Positions 36,616-46,444 are shown, counted from the first letter of the stretch. The stretch: 64,000 nucleotides of DNA from Chitinimonas sp036961565 (GCF_036961565.1 NZ_JBAMDD010000009.1:141916-205915), one strand, 5' to 3'. Numbers and translations: made by a program. The notes: generated by a model not told the origin, from the sequence alone.

Positions 36616-36617
36616 AC

Positions 36618-36640
36618 AAAGGGCGCCCGACGCGCCCTTT
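36618..36640. terminator. Bidirectional terminator between the secreted gene and msrA
   Basis: Perfect stem AAAGGGCGC / GCGCCCTTT with a CCGAC loop, just after the stop of the secreted protein gene and between convergent genes. The T-run is short. Confidence 0.8.
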
Positions 36641-36785
36641 GCTTCAGCCACGGCGGCAGTTCACTGCCTGCCAGCCCGCCAGCACCTGCCAACCTGCGCC
36701 CCTGTCGTGGTCGAAATTTCCAAGGTAGATGCAGAACATCAGTGCAACTGGTGCCAGCCCTATTAGAAAATTCAACTCACGCTAC

Positions 36786-37319
36786 TCATTTCGTCAGTGA
36801 TTTGAATTTTTCCATCGCCTTGCGCACCTTGGGCGCCACTACCGCCATGCAGTAGGGCTGATAGGGGTTGGCGTCAAAATACCCTTGATGGTAGTCCTCA
36901 GCCGGCCACAGGGTGGTGGCAGGGACTACCTCGGTGACAATAGGCCCTGCCAGATCGCCATCGAGAGCCAAGGCTGCAATGGCCGCCCTGGCTTGCTGCT
37001 CTTGCTCGGCATCATGGTAGAAAATCGCCGAACGATATTGCGTACCCACGTCATTGCCCTGTCGGTTCAAGGTTGTCGGGTCGTGGATAACAAAGAAGAC
37101 CTCAAGCAGGTCGGCATAGCCGATAAGCGATGGGTCGTAATGCACTTGCACGACTTCGGCGTGGCCGGTGTCGCCATTGCAGATCTGCTTGTAGCTGGGG
37201 TTGTCGGTATGCCCGCCCATATAGCCCGACACCACGCGCGATACCCCGCGCAAACGGCTGAATACCCCGTCCAGGCACCAGAAGCACCCTCCGGCCAGAG
37301 TGGCGATTTGCTGTGTCAT
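36786..37319 (-). CDS. msrA: Peptide methionine sulfoxide reductase MsrA
   Basis: MsrA repairs methionine-S-sulfoxide in proteins. The 177-residue chain has the catalytic motif GGCFWC near the N-terminus, followed by GYMGGHTDNPSYKQICNGDTGHAE, VFFVIHDPTTLNRQGNDVGTQYRS and a C-terminal PYC resolving-Cys region. The ATG at 37319 (MTQQIATL) has AGGAG upstream; the longer frame to 37349 is dispensable. It stands alone, convergent with the secreted protein gene. Confidence 0.94.
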   Translation of the reverse strand: MTQQIATLAGGCFWCLDGVFSRLRGVSRVVSGYMGGHTDNPSYKQICNGDTGHAEVVQVHYDPSLIGYADLLEVFFVIHDPTTLNRQGNDVGTQYRSAIFYHDAEQEQQARAAIAALALDGDLAGPIVTEVVPATTLWPAEDYHQGYFDANPYQPYCMAVVAPKVRKAMEKFKSLTK

Positions 37320-37374
37320 GCTGTGCTCCTGGGCAATGGATTGAGGCAACTTGGTCGTGCTGTGCTGATACGCC

Positions 37375-38694
37375 TTACAGCACCAGATTCACCGCACGTA
37401 CCAAGGCACCCGGCAAGCGGGCGCTGGCGCTGGAACGTGCACCGTAGCTGCCGGGGTCGGCCAGCAGGTCACGCTCTACTGTCAATGCTTCCAGTTCGCT
37501 GCCCAGCAGGCGGTAAAGCGAATCATCAAAGCGCATGACATTGAGTGGCGCCACGATTTCGCCGTTCTCCACCCAGAAGGTGGCAAAACGTGTCATGCCG
37601 GTGACACGGCCAGCCATGCGATCCGAGAAGTTCAGGTACCACAGGTTGGAGACATACAACCCCGTACCCAGCGCCTTCAGCACATCCTGATGAGGCAAGC
37701 TGCCCGCCGCCACGTCCAGCGATTCACTGCTCTCCCAAACGCCTGCACCGTTGCCTGCGATGCCGTATTCCTTGGCGGTGCGGGGGCTGACCAAGCTACC
37801 GGCGTACTTGCCTGCGCTGATCAGCGGCACGCGGTCGGGCTTGATAAAGCCTTCGGCCTGGAATGCCGGCGCCAACCCTTGCAAGGTATCTTCCGTTACC
37901 GTCAGCATGGGCGAGAAGCTGAGTTCGCCATCGGCCAGCTTGAGCAAGGGGCTGCGCTTGGCGCGTAGCTGCTTTTCGGAATATCCACCCCAGTTCAGCA
38001 TGGACATCAGCTCTGCCAGCGCCGCCGGGGTAAAGTAGGCGCGGTAGCTGCCTGGGGCCAGGGTCTTGACTGGGCGCTTCAGCAGCGCCAATTGCTCACG
38101 CGCTTCGGCGATTTCGATCCGCAGCTGCTCGCTGGACCACACCTTGCCGGCCGAACCCCGCTTTACCGCCTTGTCGCCATGAGCGTACAGGCTCCAGTCG
38201 AAGTTCCAGCTGACGGTCTCCTGCCAATTGAGCTGGCCCTGGCTATTGGCAAAGCCATATTGCACAGGGCCTGCAGCCAGTATGCCGACAAGGTCCACGC
38301 CCTCCGCAGCGGCTAATATGTCCGCCACCATGGTTTCGCTCGGTGGCAGCGCCGTGGCATCGAGTCGCTCGCTGCTCTGTGGCACCGCATTGAGCAGCAT
38401 ATAAGGGTCATCTGCCACATCCTGCAGGGCCGCGCGCAGTTCTATCAGAATGCGGTCGATCAGGGGTAGGTCATCGTCATTGCCGGCCAGCGACAGATTC
38501 TGGCTGACGTGTTTCTCCCCCAGTACCAGCTTGATATCAAGGTAGGACTGCGCCACCTGGCCTGCCTGCCTTACCTTGCCGTGATTAAAGCGAACAAAAT
38601 CGGTACGTTCAGCCGATAGCCACAAGGTAAAGGCCTCACCAGCCTGCAACTGGCTACGCAGATGCTCTGCCAGCCGGGAAAAATGCGCCCGCAT
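37375..38694 (-). CDS. TldE/PmbA-type metallopeptidase-like subunit
   Basis: This is a protein of about 439 residues from the TldD/PmbA family lacking the HExxxH motif, as in the TldE/PmbA partner. The N-terminus shows LWLSAERTDFVRFNHGKVRQ, the middle SYRAYFTPAALAEL, and the end SNLWYLNFSDRMAGRVTGMTRFATFWVENGEI, which is conserved in the family. The start overlaps the stop of the TldD-type gene by one base (TGATG). It forms a heterodimer with that protein to cleave unfolded peptides. Its substrate is unknown; no RiPP precursor gene is visible nearby. Confidence 0.9.
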   Translation of the reverse strand: MRAHFSRLAEHLRSQLQAGEAFTLWLSAERTDFVRFNHGKVRQAGQVAQSYLDIKLVLGEKHVSQNLSLAGNDDDLPLIDRILIELRAALQDVADDPYMLLNAVPQSSERLDATALPPSETMVADILAAAEGVDLVGILAAGPVQYGFANSQGQLNWQETVSWNFDWSLYAHGDKAVKRGSAGKVWSSEQLRIEIAEAREQLALLKRPVKTLAPGSYRAYFTPAALAELMSMLNWGGYSEKQLRAKRSPLLKLADGELSFSPMLTVTEDTLQGLAPAFQAEGFIKPDRVPLISAGKYAGSLVSPRTAKEYGIAGNGAGVWESSESLDVAAGSLPHQDVLKALGTGLYVSNLWYLNFSDRMAGRVTGMTRFATFWVENGEIVAPLNVMRFDDSLYRLLGSELEALTVERDLLADPGSYGARSSASARLPGALVRAVNLVL

Positions 38695-40154
38695 CAGGCT
38701 TCTCCTCCAAATACATCCACATCGGCAAAGACACAGGCCGGCGAGGCATGGCCTACACGCACAGCCTGGTTGGGTTCGCCCTTGCCGCAATTAGGCGTGC
38801 CCATCACATCGAAGGTCGCAGCATTGCCCACAGCCTTGAGCGATCGCCAGAAGGTGGCCGATATCCCGCGATAGCCGGGGTTCTTCACCACGCCCTTGAG
38901 TTCACCGTTCTCTATCAGCCTGCCGTACTCGCAGCTGAACTGGAACTTATTGCGCGAGTCGTCGATGGACCAGCTCACATTGGTGTTCATCAGCACGCCA
39001 CGCTCTATGCCAGCCACCAATTCATCCATGCGCTTGTCGCCCGGCTCGATATTGAGATTGGCCATGCGGTCTATGGGCGGACGGTTCCAGTTGCAGGCGC
39101 GGCTATTGGCCACCCCGCCGATATCAAAACCGGCAGCGCGGGCGCGTGCCTGCGATATCTCGCCCCCCAGCGGTTTCTGCAACACACCATCGGCGATCAG
39201 CCAGACCTTGTCGGCCACCGCGCCGTCGTCGTCCCAGCCATAGGCGGCAAACTCATTGCGCTGGCGCGGGTCGTAGGTAACGTTGAGCAAGGGGGAGCCG
39301 TACTGATAGTGACCGAACATATCGAGGGTCACAAAGCTGGTGCCGGCATAATTTCGCTCGTCGCCCAGTATGCGATCCAGTTCCAGCGGGTGGCCTATGC
39401 TCTCGTGTATCTGCAGCATCATCTGCTCGGGCATCAGCAGCAGATCCATGGTGCCACTGGGGCAGTTAGGTGCTGCCAGCAGTTCCAGCGCCTCATCCGC
39501 CACTCGGCGCCCAGCGCCCAGCAGGCCAGCCTCGGACACGATCTCCATGCCCCCCTGGCGGCAGATGCCGCCATACTGGCCACCCAGACTACGGGTCTGC
39601 GACTCACCGTCGGCAAAGGCCGTGACCGAGAGGCCAGGTATCAGCATCTGGAAGGCTTGCTCCACCGCACCGCCCCCCATGGTCACATAGCGCTGCCGTA
39701 CGGCCAGCCGAGAGAGTTCGGCAGACCAGTCCACAATACGCTCGTCGCCAGCCTTGGCAGCGGCAGATTCATCCAGCAGCAGATCCAGCAAGGCCTTGCG
39801 ATTCCAATCCAGCGCCTGTTCGGCACCCGGCCCCAGGTAGCGCCCTTCTGGTTTGGGCAGGCGTATCTGGCTGTAGTCGTACACGGCATGGCCTGCGGTG
39901 GCCTCTGCCCAGGCAGTTGCCCGGTCCAATGCAGCCTGCAAGCCGGCACTGGAGCAATCGGCCGTCGCGGCATAGCCGTACCCCCCTTTGTGCAGCACGG
40001 TAATCATGGCGCCCCGATCCAGCCTGCGACGCAGCGGCTCGGCTACGCCTTGGCGCACGGCCAGCGTTTCGCCGTCTTCCTCCACATAGCGCAGGGCGCA
40101 AAAATCAGCGCGCGTTTTCAGCGCCCGGAAGCGCTGTTCCATGGTGTCGAACAT
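38694..40154 (-). CDS. TldD-type metalloprotease subunit
   Basis: This is the active subunit of a TldD/TldE pair, about 486 residues. The zinc motif HESIGH (His250-Glu251...His255) sits in MMLQIHESIGHPLELDRI, followed by GGEISQARA and GVLMNTNVSWSIDDSRNKFQF, and a C-terminal TPNCGKGEPNQAVRVGHASP. Starts at 40154 (MFDTME) or 40142 (MEQRFR) are both possible; neither has a good ribosome site. It is coupled to the TldE-type gene by TGATG. The pair is a typical second TldD/TldE copy in betaproteobacteria. Confidence 0.9.
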   Translation of the reverse strand: MFDTMEQRFRALKTRADFCALRYVEEDGETLAVRQGVAEPLRRRLDRGAMITVLHKGGYGYAATADCSSAGLQAALDRATAWAEATAGHAVYDYSQIRLPKPEGRYLGPGAEQALDWNRKALLDLLLDESAAAKAGDERIVDWSAELSRLAVRQRYVTMGGGAVEQAFQMLIPGLSVTAFADGESQTRSLGGQYGGICRQGGMEIVSEAGLLGAGRRVADEALELLAAPNCPSGTMDLLLMPEQMMLQIHESIGHPLELDRILGDERNYAGTSFVTLDMFGHYQYGSPLLNVTYDPRQRNEFAAYGWDDDGAVADKVWLIADGVLQKPLGGEISQARARAAGFDIGGVANSRACNWNRPPIDRMANLNIEPGDKRMDELVAGIERGVLMNTNVSWSIDDSRNKFQFSCEYGRLIENGELKGVVKNPGYRGISATFWRSLKAVGNAATFDVMGTPNCGKGEPNQAVRVGHASPACVFADVDVFGGEA

Positions 40155-40236
40155 AAGGAGGGTTCCGGTAGGCGGGACACCTGCGGTGCCCACGGTTGAA
40201 CAATGGGCAGATCATACCGGGCACCGGGCGCTCAAG

Positions 40237-41088
40237 TCATGCCGCAGTGCGATTCCCCAGCCAGGCACCGGCGAGTATCAGACACAGTGCCACAGCGGCC
40301 TGCCAGCCAAATTGGCCACCGCCGAATGCAGCCAGCAGACCGGTGGACAAGAGTGGCGTCAAATAGGCCAGCGTACCGATCGCCCGTGCATCGCCCCGCT
40401 TCAGCGCGGCGTCCCACAGAAAGAATGCCGCCCCCATGGGGCCCAGGCCCAGTAGGCCCAGCCAGGCCCATTCTGCCGCCCCTATCCGGTATGCCGGCTC
40501 CAATGCCGCATGCGCCAGCAAAGACAGCAAGCCCGATGCCATGCAAAAGCCCCCCACCGCCCCGGTAGGAAATGGCGGTACGCGCTGTGTCAGCAAGGAG
40601 TAGGTTGCCCACATTACCGCTGCAATGGCCGCCAGCACGTAGCCAAGTAGGTGCTGGCTGCCAAGCGATACCACGCCTTTGCCCAGCACGATCAGCACGC
40701 AGCCCGACAAACCCAGCAGCCCACCCAGCACATGCCGACCAGTCAGCCGCATATTGGGCAATATCAGCGGTGAGAGCAGTACGATCAGCAGGGGCCACAG
40801 GTAGTTGATGAGATTGGCCTCCAGCGCCGGTGCATAGCGCAATGCCAGAAACAGGCAGAAGTGATAGCCGAACAGGCCATAGCAGCCCAGCAACAGAGTC
40901 TTGCCGGGTATGCGCCAGTCGCGCCAACGCGGCAGGCCGCACAAGCCACCTATGCACAGCGCCACCCCCACCAGCAGAAAAGGCGGGACGCTCGAGAGGC
41001 GAACGGAGATCAAAGCAAGCGAACCCCAGAGCAGGATGGCCGCAAGCGCGCAAAGTGTGGAGGTAGACAGGGTAGGCATAGTCATCAT
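40237..41088 (-). CDS. EamA/DMT-family transporter
   Basis: This is a 283-residue inner-membrane protein with about ten hydrophobic helices in two EamA repeats; LWGSLALISVRL and MWATYSLLTQRV are the equivalent openings of the two halves. Such proteins export amino acids or other metabolites or act as permeases. The start could be any of three close ATGs at 41079-41088. It lies downstream of the MFS genes on the same strand. The substrate cannot be read from the sequence. Confidence 0.88.
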   Translation of the reverse strand: MMTMPTLSTSTLCALAAILLWGSLALISVRLSSVPPFLLVGVALCIGGLCGLPRWRDWRIPGKTLLLGCYGLFGYHFCLFLALRYAPALEANLINYLWPLLIVLLSPLILPNMRLTGRHVLGGLLGLSGCVLIVLGKGVVSLGSQHLLGYVLAAIAAVMWATYSLLTQRVPPFPTGAVGGFCMASGLLSLLAHAALEPAYRIGAAEWAWLGLLGLGPMGAAFFLWDAALKRGDARAIGTLAYLTPLLSTGLLAAFGGGQFGWQAAVALCLILAGAWLGNRTAA

Positions 41089-41155
41089 GATTGCCGACTT
41101 GGTGCCGGCAGTCTTGCACTATCCTGCAATGGCTTCGGCCAGGCAGCGTGCATGG

Positions 41156-42439
41156 CTATTTGCCGGCTTCGAAGGCCTGTGGGTATTGGCGGCCATACCA
41201 GTTGCGCGCCGTATCGTGATCCAGTGACAGAAAGGCACGATAGCCAGGCAGCAAGGGATAGCAGGCTGCCAACAGCAGCAGGCCGGCACCGAATACCAGA
41301 TAGATCTCCGCTACCCCATGCTGCAATAGCAGCAAACCAGCCATGGCCGGGCCCAAGGTGCCGGCCAGGTGGATGACCATCAGGTTGCTGGAACTGAAGC
41401 GCCCACGGAAATCTTCGGGCACGGCCAACAGGCGGTGGGTCTGACCCACCAATTGCACTACCGACAAGCACAGGCCCGTCGCAAAGAAGCAGAGTGGCAA
41501 GGCAATGCGCACATCCAGCACACCAATCATGCCCAGGGCTAGGCCCTCCCCCATCAACGCGCCCACGGCGGCCCGATAGCGGCCAAAGCGCTGGGTAGCC
41601 CAACGCGCCACCACCAGGGCACCCAACAGCATGCCTGCAGACAGCGCCGCCTCGCAGGCGCCCAGCCAGGCCGGCGAAAGCGACAACGACTGCACCCGCA
41701 GCGGAATCAGTATGCCTATGGCCGGGCCAAAGAACAGCATGGTCAGGAAAGCCAGCCCAGTCCAATAGCGTTCTACCGGTATCACCCACTTGGCCCGCAG
41801 GCCGGCAAACAGCTCCCGCCCCCAATGGCGCTGCCGTGTTGGCGCCTGGTAGCTGCCGGTCGGGATGCGAAAAGCCGCCCAGGTGGCCACCGCAAACATC
41901 GCCACATGCAGCCACAACGCCGCCTGTACACCAGACCATGCCAGCACCAGGCCTGATAGTGCCGGCCCCAGCATGCGCCCCAATGATTGCGCGCTCTTCT
42001 GCAGACTGAGGGCATCGGCGAGCTGCTCACTGCGTACCAGCTCGGCGGTAATCGTCATCACAGCCGGCTGCATGACCGCGATGGCCACCACGGCGACCAT
42101 CTCCAGCGGTATCAGCACCCAGAGCTGATAGGGCCAGAACTGCGCCAGCAGCGACAACAGCAGGGTCTCGACCGTCAGCACGGTCAATCCACATCCCAGC
42201 AGGATGCGCTTGGGATAACGATCGCTCAACGGCGACAGCAGCGGCATGGCAACAAAAATGGTGACCGACATCATCACCCCATAGATGGCCAGGTCCTTGG
42301 CGCCGCCTTGCTCTGCCACCCACCACATCACGGCAATATGGCCCACCAGCATGGAGAGTACCGTCAATACCTCGCTCACCAGCAGTAGCCGGAACGGCTT
42401 CCCCAATGCCGCCATGTTTTGTCTGTTTGCCGCCAGCAT
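41156..42439 (-). CDS. MFS transporter, first of a tandem pair
   Basis: This is a 427-residue major facilitator with about 12 membrane helices. The loop 2-3 motif is SPLSDRYPKRILL and the middle motif SLQKSAQSLGRMLGPALSGL. It ends with the unusual soluble tail ARNWYGRQYPQAF. The ATG at 42439 (MLAANRQ) has GGGAGG 6 bases upstream and was chosen over the longer frame. The gene directly upstream is a paralogue with the same tail. It is probably an efflux-type transporter; the substrate is unknown. Confidence 0.88.
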   Translation of the reverse strand: MLAANRQNMAALGKPFRLLLVSEVLTVLSMLVGHIAVMWWVAEQGGAKDLAIYGVMMSVTIFVAMPLLSPLSDRYPKRILLGCGLTVLTVETLLLSLLAQFWPYQLWVLIPLEMVAVVAIAVMQPAVMTITAELVRSEQLADALSLQKSAQSLGRMLGPALSGLVLAWSGVQAALWLHVAMFAVATWAAFRIPTGSYQAPTRQRHWGRELFAGLRAKWVIPVERYWTGLAFLTMLFFGPAIGILIPLRVQSLSLSPAWLGACEAALSAGMLLGALVVARWATQRFGRYRAAVGALMGEGLALGMIGVLDVRIALPLCFFATGLCLSVVQLVGQTHRLLAVPEDFRGRFSSSNLMVIHLAGTLGPAMAGLLLLQHGVAEIYLVFGAGLLLLAACYPLLPGYRAFLSLDHDTARNWYGRQYPQAFEAGK

Positions 42440-42507
42440 ACCCACCCTCCCGATACCCGCCAGCATCGCACCTTGGCCCAGGGCTTGCACAAGCGAAGAC
42501 TCGGGTG

Positions 42508-43827
42508 TTAGGACTTGCCACTCATGGGTAAATCGCTGTCGGATTCGGCCCGCCGGAAAGCACCGGGAAACTGCCGCCCATACCAGCCGCGTACCTCTTC
42601 ATGGCCCAGTGCCAGAAACTCGCGGTAACGCGGTACCAGGAAATAACCAAAGGCAAAAACAAATTCAGCCAGGCCGAACACCACATAGACCTCGCGCACC
42701 GGTATGGATGTCAGCGCAATGCCGGCCAAGCCTGGCCCCAGGGTGCCGGCGATCTGCATGACCATCATGCTGACTGCCACGATGCGGGCACGGAAATCCT
42801 CGGGTATGGCCAGCATGCGATGCGTCTGGCCTACCAGCATGACCATGGCCAGGCCCACTCCGGTTACGGCATAGCAGATCACCAGCAGGTAGGGGTTGTT
42901 GGTAAATCCAGCTAAAGCCAGTGCCAGCCCCTCCAGCATGATGCCGCCGATAGCAGCGCGATAGCGCCCAAGGTAGTCCGCCAGCCAAGCTGCCACGCCC
43001 AGTGCACCCGCCAGCATGCCTAGCGACAAAGCCGCCTCACAGGCCCCCAGCCAGGCGCCCGACAAGCCCAGTGACTGCACCTTGAGGGGCACCAGCATGC
43101 CCACCGCAGGCGTAAAGCAGACCATGACCAGAAAGGAAATCGCAATGCGACCTCGCTCTATGGGTATGCTCCAGGTAGCGCGCAGGCCAGCCCGTAAATC
43201 CCGCCACCAGCGCTTGGCGCCTCCTGCTCCCGGGTGCCTGGCAATGCTGGGAATACGCCAAGCCAGCATGGCTGCAGCCAGCACCATCACCCAATGCAGC
43301 CACAATGCCGCAGCCGTGCCGGACACAGCCAGCGCGGTGCCACCCAGCACCGGCCCGATCAAACGGCCGAAGGCCTGGGCACTTTTCTGCAAGGCCAAGG
43401 CATCGGCAAAGCGTTCGGCCGGCACCAGGTCGGCCGCGATACTGAGCGATGCGGGCAGTATCAGCGACATGGCGATCACCGGCAACGCTTCCAGCACGAT
43501 GACAAGCCAGAGATGGTAGATGCCGAGCGTAGCCAGGGTAGCCATGACCGCGCCTTCGGCCGCGAAGATCAACAGACCCAAGGTAATCAGCAAGCGCTTG
43601 CTGTAGCGGTCGCCCAAGGGCGACAGCAAAGGCATGGAGACAAAGGCGACGACCGCCTGCACCACCGCATACAACGCCAGATGGCCGGCGCCACCCTCGT
43701 GGACTATCCACCAGGGCACCGCTACGCGCGCCACCATCATGGCCAGCAGCATCAGTGCATCGCTGAGCAGCAATGCTCGAAAAGGCAGGCCAACCGCATC
43801 CAGGCGCTGCCGTAATCCATCCAGCAT
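42508..43827 (-). CDS. MFS transporter, second of a tandem pair
   Basis: This is a 439-residue major facilitator of about 12 helices, paralogous to the next gene. Shared landmarks are SPLGDRYSKRLLI, LQKSAQAFGRLIGPVLGG, PAVGMLVPLKVQSLGLSGAW, LVGQTHRMLAIPEDFRARI and the tail EVRGWYGRQFPGAF. The gap to the downstream paralogue is about 70 bases. The pair probably arose by tandem duplication and may form a heteromer or cover two substrates. No efflux regulator is adjacent. Confidence 0.88.
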   Translation of the reverse strand: MLDGLRQRLDAVGLPFRALLLSDALMLLAMMVARVAVPWWIVHEGGAGHLALYAVVQAVVAFVSMPLLSPLGDRYSKRLLITLGLLIFAAEGAVMATLATLGIYHLWLVIVLEALPVIAMSLILPASLSIAADLVPAERFADALALQKSAQAFGRLIGPVLGGTALAVSGTAAALWLHWVMVLAAAMLAWRIPSIARHPGAGGAKRWWRDLRAGLRATWSIPIERGRIAISFLVMVCFTPAVGMLVPLKVQSLGLSGAWLGACEAALSLGMLAGALGVAAWLADYLGRYRAAIGGIMLEGLALALAGFTNNPYLLVICYAVTGVGLAMVMLVGQTHRMLAIPEDFRARIVAVSMMVMQIAGTLGPGLAGIALTSIPVREVYVVFGLAEFVFAFGYFLVPRYREFLALGHEEVRGWYGRQFPGAFRRAESDSDLPMSGKS

Positions 43828-43965
43828 AGGGGTTTAATCCAGGCGGCATCGCCATGGCAGGCAATGCGAAATGTGGGTTGGCGACTGTACACTGAATCGC
43901 CCTCCCCTCACATCCTCGGCGGCTACCTGCCCACCAGTAACCGGCACACGGCAGCCTGCTTGGCG

Positions 43966-45177
43966 CTAGCCCAGCATAGCCGCCAGCACTTCCACCGCCT
44001 CTCGCATCTGCGCCTCGGTATTCAGCAGATCCGGGCACAGGCGCAAGCCTGCGGCGCGGGCATCGCCATTGATACCTGCTGCCTTGAGCTGGCTCGCCAA
44101 GGCCATCGGGTCTGCATGAGGTATCGTGATGAAGGCGCCAGCCTCCTCCCCCACACCGAAGTGGCGAATGCCATGGGCTGTCAGCAGGCCCGACAGGTAG
44201 CCCTTTTGCTGCAAGGAGTAAGCCCTCAGCCTGGCCACGCCCAGTGCCGACACCAGGGCCAGGCCTGCACGGGCCTGGTAGAAGCCTAGCGGATTGAAAG
44301 TCGATTCCAGCCAGGCATCTCCACCCGCAGCGAATTCCGGTGGCATGGGCCGCCGGTAGGCGAAGGGCTCACGCTTGGCAAACCAGCCGGTATCCAGCGT
44401 GGTGTGGCCGGCATCCAGCATGGCTGGCGACACATACAGCCAGCACACGCCAGGCCCACCACGCAAATACTTGTAGCTACCAGCGATCGCATAGTCCACG
44501 CCCAGCGCGGCCAGATCCAGCGGCAGCACGCCATAGCCATGGTACACATCTAGCAGTACCCGCACGCCACGCGCATGGGCCGCCGCAATCAGGCGGGGAA
44601 TATCCTGCAAGACCTGCCCACTGGCAAAGAACACCTGTGACACCACTAACAGATCCATGCCATCAAGCCTGGCGATCAGCTCATCCACCTGTATCAGGCC
44701 CTGGGCATCCGGTGCCACCCAGTGCAGTTCGGCACGCCCCTGGGCGGCATACTGTTTCAGGATATGGTCTATGGAATCGAATTCGGCCTCGGTGCTGAGT
44801 ACGCGCGGCGTGCCGGCATAGCTATTGAGCACAGCCCGCAGCCCCTGGCCCGCGCTGGTCTTGGGGACGATGCAATCGCCGCGCACCGCACCCAGCAAAT
44901 TGGCCGTTGCCACCCGCCAGGCTTCCATCTCAGACCACCACGGCCCCCAGGCATCATCCAACTGTGCAAACCAGGTAGCACTGCCTTCCGCCAGGTCGGC
45001 TGCCGTGGCATCCAATGGCCTGCCCAGTGAGTGATTGGCCAGGTAGATCTCATGGCTGTCTCTAGCCAGCACCTGCTTGAACAAGGGGTGGATATGCGCG
45101 GCCAGTGCCGGTTCAGACAATGGGCCATCGCCCAGTGCGGCGACAGCATGGGCAATGTGGGTGAGAGTGGCAGTCAT
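43966..45177 (-). CDS. Kynureninase-like PLP enzyme
   Basis: This is a 403-residue fold-type I, class V aminotransferase-like enzyme. The motif YLANHSLGRPLDAT near the N-terminus and SYKYLRGGPGVCWLYV around Lys236 (PLP Schiff-base Lys) are characteristic of kynureninase, which cleaves kynurenine to anthranilate and alanine. Tryptophan 2,3-dioxygenase lies 2.9 kb away on the same strand, supporting the pathway call. The ATG at 45177 was chosen over the longer frame to 45273, which is Arg/Cys-rich. Selenocysteine-lyase-type or other class V functions remain possible. Confidence 0.75.
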   Translation of the reverse strand: MTATLTHIAHAVAALGDGPLSEPALAAHIHPLFKQVLARDSHEIYLANHSLGRPLDATAADLAEGSATWFAQLDDAWGPWWSEMEAWRVATANLLGAVRGDCIVPKTSAGQGLRAVLNSYAGTPRVLSTEAEFDSIDHILKQYAAQGRAELHWVAPDAQGLIQVDELIARLDGMDLLVVSQVFFASGQVLQDIPRLIAAAHARGVRVLLDVYHGYGVLPLDLAALGVDYAIAGSYKYLRGGPGVCWLYVSPAMLDAGHTTLDTGWFAKREPFAYRRPMPPEFAAGGDAWLESTFNPLGFYQARAGLALVSALGVARLRAYSLQQKGYLSGLLTAHGIRHFGVGEEAGAFITIPHADPMALASQLKAAGINGDARAAGLRLCPDLLNTEAQMREAVEVLAAMLG

Positions 45178-45184
45178 TCGGGCT

Positions 45185-45205
45185 CCGGTATAGAACCAAT
45201 ACCGG
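45185..45205. promoter_or_regulatory. 7-bp inverted repeat upstream of the kynureninase-like gene
   Basis: CCGGTAT and ATACCGG flank a 7-base spacer, just before the start codon of the kynureninase-like gene. It may be an operator or a leader hairpin. A further CCGGTAT follows nearby at about 45222. Confidence 0.35.
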
Positions 45206-45328
45206 CAAAGCAGGGATACACCATGCCGGTATCGCAACAACCGCCAGGCAAGGTCAACTGATCGTCGTGCCATCCTGCGGATGGCGGGAATGGACGACGC
45301 TGCTGGCGGCTACGTGTAAGCCGCCATG

Positions 45329-46444
45329 CTATACGGAATGATGCAGGCCATGCACGGGGAGTGCATGGGGCATGCCGTAATCGCGTGCCTCTTCACCCCA
45401 TATGCCTACCAGACTGACCTCGCCTGGCAAGGCTGCTGCACTGAGCGACTGCTGTATCGCATTGCCTGCCATCCTGACATCGCGCAAGGCCGGTTCAGGC
45501 AAGGGAGTGCCTGCCGGCGTAAACAAGCTGCATATCCAGGGCGTATCCAGCTGCTCTCCCTGGTCGCATACCACCCCTATCTCGCCACTTGCCAACTGTA
45601 CGGCTGTACCCAAGGGATACAAGCCCATGGCACGAATGAAGTAGGAGGCAATCTGCACATCGTAGTACTCGCCATGGCTGATCAGCAGATCCCGCAGCAC
45701 CGCCCTGGATTGCCCCCCCTGCCGCGTCTCGGGATGATCGGCATGAAAACAAAACAGATCCGCCAACGCAATCAACTGTGCCGCGTCCGATACCCCTCGC
45801 TCGCGCAAACGGTGGGCCGGATCACCACCTTCACGCAGAATATCGGCCTGGCGTGCACTTTCCAGCCAGCGCTGATCATGCACACCCAGGCGTGGCAGCA
45901 GATCGCCCAGATCAGGCTGACGCAGGGCAAGTACAGATGACACTGTGCGCGGTGCCGCCTGCACATCGAGCTGCAAGCTCATGGCCGCCGCCAGCAAGGG
46001 CGCTTCGGCCTCCTCCAGTCCACCCATGCCACGCCATACCCGTAGCACCACGCAAGCGGTGTAGATGGCCTGCCGGGCAGCCTGCGGGCCGTCACGGCAC
46101 AGCATCACCATGGCGGTCGTCACATCGCGATCACGCTGCCAGGCCTCTTGCACCATATCCACAACCGCCAATACCTCGGCCGAGAAATCACGGCTGGCGC
46201 TAGGGTTGACCAGCACCGGCGCCAAGGTGGCAATCGCATGGTGTATCAGCTGTCTTGCTGTTCTAGGTGGCTGCTGCCACAACAGGAGTTCGTCCACATA
46301 CAGCCCGGCGGCCAGCCAGCGAGCCCAGGCAGGCTGCGCCTGCGGCACGCTACCTATTGCCAGGATGCGATGCCCTGTGTGATCCAACACATCGCAACCC
46401 AGGGGCAAGCTCGCATCCAGTTCATCAGGGCGTATCCTGCGCAT
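45329..46444 (-). CDS. Degenerate HD-GYP paralogue without catalytic residues
   Basis: This 371-residue protein is homologous in layout to the next gene upstream. An N-terminal part (LPLGCDVLDHTGHRILAIG) resembles the leader domain of HD-GYP proteins. A middle helical region lacks every metal ligand: the HD, HH and GYP positions are gone. The C-terminal part (YPLGTAVQLASGEIGVVCDQ) is retained and matches the paralogue. It starts with a good ribosome site (GGAGG). It may act as a non-enzymatic sensor or partner of the other copy. Confidence 0.65.
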   Translation of the reverse strand: MRRIRPDELDASLPLGCDVLDHTGHRILAIGSVPQAQPAWARWLAAGLYVDELLLWQQPPRTARQLIHHAIATLAPVLVNPSASRDFSAEVLAVVDMVQEAWQRDRDVTTAMVMLCRDGPQAARQAIYTACVVLRVWRGMGGLEEAEAPLLAAAMSLQLDVQAAPRTVSSVLALRQPDLGDLLPRLGVHDQRWLESARQADILREGGDPAHRLRERGVSDAAQLIALADLFCFHADHPETRQGGQSRAVLRDLLISHGEYYDVQIASYFIRAMGLYPLGTAVQLASGEIGVVCDQGEQLDTPWICSLFTPAGTPLPEPALRDVRMAGNAIQQSLSAAALPGEVSLVGIWGEEARDYGMPHALPVHGLHHSV

